DNA of 5,409 bases from an uncultured Methylobacter sp. (GTDB taxonomy: Bacteria; Pseudomonadota; Gammaproteobacteria; Methylococcales; Methylomonadaceae): positions 1-5,409 of the forward strand of contig CAIKYI010000015.1 of assembly GCA_903831545.1 (NCBI GenBank). Reading direction: 5' to 3'. Below are positions 1 through 5,409 of the stretch, one piece after another. The notes under the pieces were generated by a model. The model ran no database searches, was not told where the DNA came from, and saw nothing but the letters and a program-made list of their open reading frames with translations. The first letter of the stretch is position 1. Each line of letters opens with the position of its first letter. A program made the position numbers and the translations under genes.

Positions 1-842
1 CCACCCAGACTCAAATCAGCCGTCAAGTCACTCTGGAAGCCAAGATTCTGGAAGTTTCTCTGGATGACAGCCATCAAGATGGCGTTAACTGGGAAAGCAT
101 TGTCCGCGAAGGAATCAACAAATCGACACTATTGACTGGCATAGGTGGTGCTATGACCACATCTAACTTTGCTTCTGTTTTTACTTTAGGAGGCAGTGCC
201 GGCGATTTTAGAGCGTTTGTCGAGCTAATGAGCACTCAAGGTAAAACCAATGTGCTGTCCAGTCCCAGAATTTCCACTTTAAACAATCAAACAGCCATTA
301 TTAAAGTCGGTCAGGACGAATATTTTGCCTACGACATTCAAACGGGCAACACTGTCGGAACCGGTTTATCTACTGTTGTGTCAACACCTTATCCCAAGCT
401 GGATGTTTTCTTTTCCGGCATAGCGCTAGACGTTACGCCACAAATCAATGACAGCGACGATATTACCCTACATATCCACCCTTCAATTACAGAAGTCAAG
501 CAAGTCGAGAAAAATTTTGGCAGCTCTATTGGCGATTTGCCTTTGGCACTGACCACGGTCCGTGAGTCTGACAGTATCGTCAGAGCCAAAAATGGCCAGA
601 TTATTGTATTGGGAGGGCTGATGCAGGAGAAAAATGAAGAAAATAAACAAGGCGTCACGGGGTTGGCGGCTATCCCTTATATTGGCAACCTGTTTAGAGT
701 CAATAAAGGGAACACAAAAAAATCAGAACTCATCATCCTGCTCAAAGCCACCTTTATCGGCAATGATTCAGACTGGCAAAAGGACATTAACTCAAGTAAA
801 CAACGCTTGGAAAGACTGGACTCACAACCCCGCTGGAAATAG
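1..842 (+). CDS. mshL: MSHA pilus secretin MshL, C-terminal part (5' truncated by window edge)
   Basis: This is the C-terminal half of a secretin, the ring-shaped outer-membrane channel through which type II secretion substrates or type IV-like pili pass. The frame is open from base 3 and gives 279 residues before the TAG at 840-842; MshL proteins are usually somewhat over 500 residues, so roughly half is present. Visible in the fragment: the start of the secretin core (QVTLEAKILEVSL, about residues 9-21), the conserved VLSSPRISTLNNQ (84-96), ALDVTPQI (141-148), NGQIIVLGGLM (197-207), IPYIGNLF (224-231) and the terminal beta-strand LIILLKATFI (243-252). These show the secretin family directly. 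The choice of MshL over PilQ or GspD rests on the following genes, which match mshM and mshN in order. The TTG at 132 is only an internal codon, because the frame continues upstream of it. No lipoprotein signal can be judged, since the N-terminus is outside the window. Confidence 0.9.
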   Translation, partial: TQTQISRQVTLEAKILEVSLDDSHQDGVNWESIVREGINKSTLLTGIGGAMTTSNFASVFTLGGSAGDFRAFVELMSTQGKTNVLSSPRISTLNNQTAIIKVGQDEYFAYDIQTGNTVGTGLSTVVSTPYPKLDVFFSGIALDVTPQINDSDDITLHIHPSITEVKQVEKNFGSSIGDLPLALTTVRESDSIVRAKNGQIIVLGGLMQEKNEENKQGVTGLAAIPYIGNLFRVNKGNTKKSELIILLKATFIGNDSDWQKDINSSKQRLERLDSQPRWK

Positions 843-897
843 TTTACCATTAAACTCTCACCGGCCAGATCACTTCAAAAAAACACTTTAGAGCTTT

Positions 898-1815
898 ATG
901 TATAAGTCACATTTTGGTCTCAATAGCCAGCCATTTGGTTTAACACCCGATACAGATTTTTTTTGTGAGCTACCCTCGCATGTAGAAGCACTTAACGTGT
1001 TACTGATTGCATTGCACAATGGCGAAGGCTTTATCAAGATTACCGGCGATGTAGGCACCGGAAAAACCATGCTCTGCCGAAAATTGCTAAATGAACTCCC
1101 GCCACCTTACGAAACGGCTTACATCCCAAATCCGCACTTACCCCCAATGGGCTTATTGATGGCAGTTGCCGATGAAATGAGCCTTGAATATTCCCGGCAC
1201 ATCAAGCAAAACGGGTTAATGAAGCAGATTAATGACTATTTGATCACTAGCGCGGTAAACGGAAAAAAACCGGTACTCATTATCGACGAAGCGCAATCGA
1301 TGTCCCTTGAAACCCTGGAAGCGCTTCGACTGATCACCAACCTTGAAACCGAAAAACAAAAACTGCTACAAATCGTGTTATTTGGTCAACCTGAACTCGA
1401 TGAACAATTAAATAACAAAGCCATTCGACAACTTAGGCAGCGCATCACTTTTAGTTACGTTCTTAAGCCACTTAGTACAACTAATGTAGCCGATTATATT
1501 AAACACCGGTTGTGCATCGCCGGCATGGGCAATATAACCATTTTCTCAAGCTTGGCGATAAAGGCCATGCGCTACTATAGCCGTGGCATACCCAGACTGG
1601 TTAACATCCTGGCCAACAAATCCATGTTATCGGCTTATGGCAGCGGCCATTCTTTCATAGGGGTAAAACAGGTTTATCTGGCAGCGCTGGACACCGAAGA
1701 TGCAAACACCCATTGCAAAATATTCGGACTCCGTACACCCTACTTTTTACTAATTTCAGTTGCATTGGTTGCGCTATGCAGCTACTTCTGGAAATCTATG
1801 GCGTTACTGTTATGA
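898..1815 (+). CDS. mshM: MSHA biogenesis protein MshM, ExeA/GspA-like AAA ATPase
   Basis: This is a complete 305-residue AAA-type ATPase of the ExeA/GspA/MshM group, which is thought to help assemble or place the secretin in the cell envelope. The N-terminus YKSHFGLNSQPFGLTPD is typical of the family. Walker A is GDVGTGKT (residues 50-57) and Walker B is VLIIDEAQ (126-133), with D130 and E131 as the expected Mg-binding and catalytic acids. FGQPEL (162-167) sits at the sensor 1 position, LRQRI (179-183) holds candidate arginine-finger residues, and GIPRLVN (230-236) supplies a sensor 2-like arginine. A hydrophobic segment at about 282-298 is a probable C-terminal membrane helix. ExeA proper is longer and carries a peptidoglycan-binding domain; its absence favours MshM. 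The ATG at 898 is chosen because the family motif begins right after it, although upstream there is only a weak AGAG (890-893). The gap from mshL is 55 bases and the stop overlaps mshN, so all three are probably one operon. All nucleotide-binding motifs look intact. Confidence 0.9.
   Translation: MYKSHFGLNSQPFGLTPDTDFFCELPSHVEALNVLLIALHNGEGFIKITGDVGTGKTMLCRKLLNELPPPYETAYIPNPHLPPMGLLMAVADEMSLEYSRHIKQNGLMKQINDYLITSAVNGKKPVLIIDEAQSMSLETLEALRLITNLETEKQKLLQIVLFGQPELDEQLNNKAIRQLRQRITFSYVLKPLSTTNVADYIKHRLCIAGMGNITIFSSLAIKAMRYYSRGIPRLVNILANKSMLSAYGSGHSFIGVKQVYLAALDTEDANTHCKIFGLRTPYFLLISVALVALCSYFWKSMALLL
1812..1815 (+). promoter_or_regulatory. ATGA stop/start overlap coupling mshM to mshN
   Basis: The mshN start ATG (1812-1814) shares bases with the mshM TGA stop (1813-1815). 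No strong Shine-Dalgarno sequence precedes it; only a GG at 1800-1801 is placed plausibly. Reinitiation by ribosomes finishing mshM is the likely way mshN is translated, which would keep the two proteins in fixed proportion. This is inferred from the arrangement. Confidence 0.6.
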
Positions 1816-2837
1816 GCCTTATCAATCAAATGCTGCGCGACCTTGAAAATCGCAAATTAAATCCAAATACGTCGGCAACGCTTAACCACAACATCAAGGT
1901 AAATAAAACCGCAACGTCAAAAGTACCGCTTCTGATCTTGAGTTTATTGGTTATTACCGCGTCGGGCGGAGCTTATTGGGCGTTTCAATACAACAAAGTT
2001 CAGGCAAAAACTGCTTTAGTCATTGTTGCTGAAAATAGCCACAAAGAACCCGTTCCGACTCCCCCTTATGATCAAGTTCTGGCCGCGCCAAATGCCATTA
2101 ACGAAACGCGCCCAAAGCTCGAATCCAAAGCAACTGAAAATATACCCAGGCAAACCGTTGCAGCCGCTAAACCCGTCCCGGCCAAAGAAATAACTAAAAC
2201 GCCAGTCAGTGCCCAACAGCCCGCTGTTGCTGATATTCCGGTAAAAAAATCACCAGCCCCCCCCAAGCCAATAACCGTCAAAGAGCAAGCAGATTTATTG
2301 TATCGTCAGGCTGAAAATAATCCTGACGATGTTTCGGTAGCGTACAAACTGGAAAAAGCGCTTCAACTCGATGCTCGACACCTTAAGGCTCGATTATTGA
2401 TGGTTAAAACCTTACATAATCAGGGAAAAACTGATAAAACTGCCGCGTTTCTGGATCAAAGTCTGGCTTTGTTTCCTGACAACCCGCAATTCATAAACAC
2501 CCGAGCCCAGCTTTTCCTTCACCAAAAAAATCCCGATCGGGCGTTAAAAATACTTGAAAAAACTGATATGGCCAACAGCGCCAACGAATCCTCTTTAGCT
2601 TTATTGGCCGCCACCTATCAACAGCTGGATTCATCTACTAATGCCGCCAAAGTCTATCAAAAACTGGTAACCATAAACTCGGAAAAAGCAGAGCACTGGC
2701 TTGGTCTGGCCTTGGCACACGAGGAACTGGGAAACCTGAAGCTAGCCCGCGAAGCCTACCAACAAGCCCTCAACAAAAATACCCTAAAAGAATCCGTTAC
2801 CGGCTATATCAAGCAAAAACTTATTGAGCTCAGGTAA
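1812..2837 (+). CDS. mshN: MSHA biogenesis protein MshN, membrane-anchored TPR protein
   Basis: This is a complete 341-residue bitopic membrane protein with a TPR domain, matching MshN in build and gene order. MshN is an accessory factor of MSHA pilus assembly; its exact partner is not well defined, and binding to other pilus proteins through the TPRs is an inference. The N-terminus SLINQMLRDLENRK is the family's short cytoplasmic motif. A single membrane helix follows at about residues 38-58, then a Pro/Ala/Lys-rich linker (about 73-156) that should span periplasm, then helical TPR-like units at about 186-221, 222-257, 258-289 and 290-325, with a possible partial one before them (157-185). 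The frame is open further upstream, to 1713, but ATG 1812 is preferred because the family motif starts there and it overlaps the mshM stop as ATGA, which suggests translational coupling. The linker carries A7 and C8 runs, yet the frame is intact here. It is the last gene of the rightward cluster in view. Confidence 0.87.
   Translation: MSLINQMLRDLENRKLNPNTSATLNHNIKVNKTATSKVPLLILSLLVITASGGAYWAFQYNKVQAKTALVIVAENSHKEPVPTPPYDQVLAAPNAINETRPKLESKATENIPRQTVAAAKPVPAKEITKTPVSAQQPAVADIPVKKSPAPPKPITVKEQADLLYRQAENNPDDVSVAYKLEKALQLDARHLKARLLMVKTLHNQGKTDKTAAFLDQSLALFPDNPQFINTRAQLFLHQKNPDRALKILEKTDMANSANESSLALLAATYQQLDSSTNAAKVYQKLVTINSEKAEHWLGLALAHEELGNLKLAREAYQQALNKNTLKESVTGYIKQKLIELR
2243..2264 (+). repeat. 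A7 and C8 homopolymer runs within the mshN linker
   Basis: Seven A (2243-2249) and eight C (2257-2264) lie seven bases apart in the part of mshN coding for the Lys/Pro-rich linker (VKKSPAPPKP), just before the TPR domain. Such runs can gain or lose a base by slipped-strand mispairing, and here that would remove the TPR domain by frameshift. In this sequence the frame is intact. Whether the tract varies cannot be seen from one sequence. Confidence 0.55.
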
Positions 2838-2839
2838 GT

Positions 2840-2877
2840 TCAAGATAAGTTTTAAAAGGCCAGCCTTCTTATCTTGA
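2840..2877. terminator. Inverted repeat between convergent mshN and dnaE, candidate bidirectional terminator
   Basis: A perfect 10-base inverted repeat (TCAAGATAAG at 2840-2849, CTTATCTTGA at 2868-2877) encloses a second short stem (AAGGC 2856-2860, GCCTT 2863-2867) with a very tight loop. It starts 2 bases after the mshN stop and ends 9 bases before the dnaE stop, so it can serve both transcripts. The outer stem is AT-rich and no long T run follows it on either strand. On the dnaE strand the inner stem is followed directly by a short T stretch. Position and symmetry support a shared terminator; strength is uncertain. Confidence 0.55.
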
Positions 2878-2886
2878 CAATTTAGT

Positions 2887-5409
2887 CTATCTATACCGAA
2901 CATCTACCGCTTCACTGCCCAACAACGAGCGCAAGCGAGAGACCAATTCATCAGTTGGGTGAACCCGCCACTCGTCACCCAATTGTAAACTTGCTTTGGC
3001 AAGTGTTGAAGCATAGTTAATGCCAACAGGACAGCCACCGCCCTTAAAAGGTTCCAGAGCTGACATCAACCTGGATACAAAACCTTGATCTACTGAATCC
3101 GTCACCTTCCAAACCAGTTGAATACTTCTGGCAAAAACTTCCCTGGCCTGTTCCATGTTGTAAAGTTTTTCTACCGTTAAACGTAAGGTTCCCAAATAAT
3201 CATCTATACCCAACGCACCTTCAGCAATCAATAAACTATCTTTTGAAAATACACTCCGATATTTGTCATAAACATCGCCAAATGCCGCAATTTCAAGCCT
3301 GCCGGTTCTATCATCAATAGTTGCAAAACCCATGGTTTTGCCATTCTTGGTCTGACGTGTGCGCACTTCAACAACTAAGCCCGCTGTTCGTGCCTCCATC
3401 TTGCCGCGTGAGCGTTCCACATCAGCCAATAATGACGCTATCGAACCATGGGTAAATTGTTTTAATTCAGACTCATATTGACTGATCGGATGCCCGGTCA
3501 GGAATAAACCCAGGGTCAGTTTCTCGGCATTCAACCGCTCATTTTCAGACCAGGGCTCAACAGCCGTAGAATAGGCATCGACATCTTCCATATCATCGAC
3601 ATTGACAGCCAAGCCAAATAAATCAGATTGACCTGTTTGCGCCATCTTTCCATGCTGCTCGGCAACTTTTAAAACCGTGGGCAATTCCGCCAAATGGCCG
3701 GCCCGATTCTCATCAAACTCATCAAAAGCCCCTGCGCGAATCAAGGCCTCCAGTACCCGTCGATTAAACTTGCGTAAATCAACCCGTTTGCATAAATCAT
3801 ACAAACCTGAAAACAGGCCATGTTCCTCCCGCTCCTTCAACATCTCCTCTATCGCCGCTTCGCCCACGCCTTTGAGCGCCCCTAATCCATAAACGATATG
3901 ACCTCCATCGTTTACGGTGAATTTGTATCTTGAAACATTAATGGTGGGCGGTAGAATTTCCAGCTTCATCTGCCGACATTCTTCAATCAGTATGACCACC
4001 TTATCGGTGTTATCCATATCCGCAGAAAGTACCGCAGCCATAAATTCAGGCTGGTAATGGGCTTTTAACCAAGCCGTTTGATAAGCCACCAACGCATAAG
4101 CGGCGGAATGTGATTTATTGAAACCGTCACCCGCAAACTTCTCCATTAAATCGAAAACGTAAGTGGCGATTTTTTCGTCCACCTGATTTTCTATGGCACC
4201 GGCGGTAAATTTATCCCGCTCCTTGGCCATTTCCTCCGGTTTTTTCTTACCCATCGCCCGGCGTAACATATCCGCTCCGCCCAACGTGTATAGCGCCATT
4301 TCACGGGCAATTTGCATTACCTGTTCCTGATACAAAATAACGCCGTTGGTAGGTTTTAAAATCGGCACTCGCAACGGATGCGCATACTCAGCCTTGGCAC
4401 CATGTTTAACATTAATGTAATCGTCCACCATGCCCGATTCCAAAGGTCCGGGACGGAACAGCGCCACCAAAGCAATAATATCGTCAAAGCAGTCTGGCTT
4501 GAGTTTCTTGATCAACTCTTTCATACCGCGTGATTCCAGCTGAAACACGGCGGTGGTCTGGGCATTGGTCAGCAGCTTATAGGAATCGGCGTCATCCCGA
4601 GGAATGGTCGTTATATCGACCAGCGGCTTACCTTGTTGCTTTTGTCTGGCATTAATGTCCTGCAATGCCCAATCGATAATGGTCAGCGTACGCAGCCCCA
4701 AAAAGTCAAACTTGACCAGACCGACCGCTTCTACGTCATCTTTATCAAACTGGGTAACCAGATTATTGCCGTCCTGGTCGCAATACAGCGGCGTAAAATC
4801 GGTCAACTTGGTCGGAGAGATCACCACACCGCCCGCATGTTTTCCGGCGTTTCTCGCTGTACCTTCCAGAGACAACGCCATATCAATCAGCGACTTGACC
4901 TCCTCTTCGGTATCGTAGAGTTGTTTGAGTTCAGGACTGTCTTTTAACGCTTTAGTCAACGTCATCCCAATTTCAAACGGAATCAGCTTGGCCAGTCTAT
5001 CGACAAAACCATAGCCAAAACCCAGCACCCGACCAACATCACGAATAACCGCTTTAGCCGCCATCGAACCGTAGGTAATAATCTGCGCCACATGATCCCG
5101 ACCATAATGACGTGCAACATAATCAATGACCTCGTCCCGACGATCCATACAAAAATCGACGTCAAAGTCAGGCATGGATACCCGCTCGGGATTTAAAAAC
5201 CGCTCAAACAGCAAATCAAATTCGATGGGATCAAGATCAGTAATTTTAAGCGCGTAAGCCACCAGCGAACCGGCACCCGAGCCCCGGCCCGGGCCAACCG
5301 GAATTAGATTGTTTTTTGCCCACTGGATGAAATCGGCAACAATCATAAAATAACCGGGAAATCCCATCTGGGTAATCATCTTCAACTCAAAATCCAGACG
5401 CTGATAATA
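2887..5409 (-). CDS. dnaE: DNA polymerase III subunit alpha, C-terminal part (5' end outside the window)
   Basis: This is the catalytic subunit of the replicative DNA polymerase III holoenzyme, which extends both strands at the fork while held by the beta clamp. The frame is open to the right edge and gives 840 residues; the E. coli protein has 1160, so about 320 N-terminal residues, mainly the PHP domain, are missing. In fragment numbering, VGPGRGSGAGSLVAYALK (about 38-55) is the conserved start of the palm region. PDFDVDF (81-87) carries two catalytic aspartates (D83, D85), and KFDFLGLRTL (from 233) the third (D235). The fingers motifs LGGADMLRRAMGKKKPEEM and GFNKSHSAAYALV follow. The helix-hairpin-helix YGLGALKGVGEA lies near 503-516, the internal beta-clamp-binding motif QSDLF is at 594-598, and an OB fold spans about 668-745, followed by the C-terminal region that contacts tau in E. 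coli. It ends at TAG (2887-2889). Two normally Tyr positions are Asn (355) and Asp (428). Nothing suggests a broken gene. Confidence 0.97.
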   Translation of the reverse strand, partial: YYQRLDFELKMITQMGFPGYFMIVADFIQWAKNNLIPVGPGRGSGAGSLVAYALKITDLDPIEFDLLFERFLNPERVSMPDFDVDFCMDRRDEVIDYVARHYGRDHVAQIITYGSMAAKAVIRDVGRVLGFGYGFVDRLAKLIPFEIGMTLTKALKDSPELKQLYDTEEEVKSLIDMALSLEGTARNAGKHAGGVVISPTKLTDFTPLYCDQDGNNLVTQFDKDDVEAVGLVKFDFLGLRTLTIIDWALQDINARQKQQGKPLVDITTIPRDDADSYKLLTNAQTTAVFQLESRGMKELIKKLKPDCFDDIIALVALFRPGPLESGMVDDYINVKHGAKAEYAHPLRVPILKPTNGVILYQEQVMQIAREMALYTLGGADMLRRAMGKKKPEEMAKERDKFTAGAIENQVDEKIATYVFDLMEKFAGDGFNKSHSAAYALVAYQTAWLKAHYQPEFMAAVLSADMDNTDKVVILIEECRQMKLEILPPTINVSRYKFTVNDGGHIVYGLGALKGVGEAAIEEMLKEREEHGLFSGLYDLCKRVDLRKFNRRVLEALIRAGAFDEFDENRAGHLAELPTVLKVAEQHGKMAQTGQSDLFGLAVNVDDMEDVDAYSTAVEPWSENERLNAEKLTLGLFLTGHPISQYESELKQFTHGSIASLLADVERSRGKMEARTAGLVVEVRTRQTKNGKTMGFATIDDRTGRLEIAAFGDVYDKYRSVFSKDSLLIAEGALGIDDYLGTLRLTVEKLYNMEQAREVFARSIQLVWKVTDSVDQGFVSRLMSALEPFKGGGCPVGINYASTLAKASLQLGDEWRVHPTDELVSRLRSLLGSEAVDVRYR

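Noticed and set aside
389..658. Leftward 89-residue open frame opposite mshL
   Set aside because: It is antisense to the conserved secretin core and has no recognisable domain; a shadow frame.
634..891. Rightward 85-residue open frame overlapping the mshL end and running into the mshL-mshM gap
   Set aside because: Most of it overlaps mshL in another frame, the translation is low in complexity of recognisable features, and it has no family resemblance. The gap itself looks like plain spacer.
1713..1811. N-terminal extension of mshN from an upstream start
   Set aside because: It would overlap mshM by about 100 bases, and the family N-terminal motif begins exactly at the ATG at 1812.
898..1815. 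Reading the ATPase as ExeA/GspA of type II secretion or as a transposition ATPase (TniB/IstB-like)
   Set aside because: There is no peptidoglycan-binding domain, a C-terminal membrane helix is present, and the neighbours are an MSHA-type secretin and an MshN-type TPR protein; no transposase or terminal repeats are seen.
2016..2281. Leftward open frames opposite the mshN linker
   Set aside because: Antisense to the Pro/Ala/Lys-rich linker, whose GC-rich codons generate Gly/Ala-rich open frames on the other strand; no start context or domain supports them.
4604..4947. Two overlapping rightward open frames of 104 residues opposite dnaE
   Set aside because: They lie wholly antisense to strongly conserved DnaE catalytic sequence, have no recognisable motif, and are shadows of its codon pattern.

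Overview
The window looks like chromosomal DNA of a gammaproteobacterium of moderate GC content. Two lines of evidence point there. The DnaE fragment matches the Escherichia coli type of replicative polymerase motif for motif, and three consecutive genes match the mshL-mshM-mshN block of the MSHA (type IV-like) pilus assembly locus known from Vibrio, Shewanella and relatives. I suspect a lineage outside the enterics and vibrios, possibly a Methylococcales-type methanotroph, but that is an impression and not something the sequence proves.

Layout: the left half is a rightward cluster. Positions 1-842 hold the C-terminal half of an MshL-type outer-membrane secretin, cut by the window edge. After a 55-base gap comes a complete MshM-type AAA ATPase (898-1815). 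Its stop codon overlaps the start of a complete MshN-type protein (1812-2837) that has an inner-membrane anchor, a Pro/Ala/Lys linker and TPR repeats. A 49-base convergent spacer (2838-2886) holds a long inverted repeat, probably a shared terminator. The right half (2887-5409) is the leftward C-terminal part of dnaE, the catalytic alpha subunit of DNA polymerase III; its N-terminal PHP domain lies outside the window.

How the genes fit together: MshL would form the outer-membrane pore through which the pilus emerges. MshM, an ExeA/GspA-like ATPase with a C-terminal membrane helix, and MshN, a bitopic TPR protein, are inner-membrane accessory factors thought to help assemble or stabilise the machine. 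dnaE is an unrelated housekeeping gene that happens to converge on the pilus cluster. Its position means the usual next MSHA gene (the ATPase gene mshE) does not directly follow mshN here.

There is no gene-free stretch over 300 bases, no RNA gene, no mobile element and no CRISPR array. I found no convincing undescribed system. The points worth a second look are the end of the MSHA block at mshN, an A7/C8 homopolymer pair in the mshN linker, two substitutions at normally Tyr positions in DnaE, and the convergent inverted repeat.
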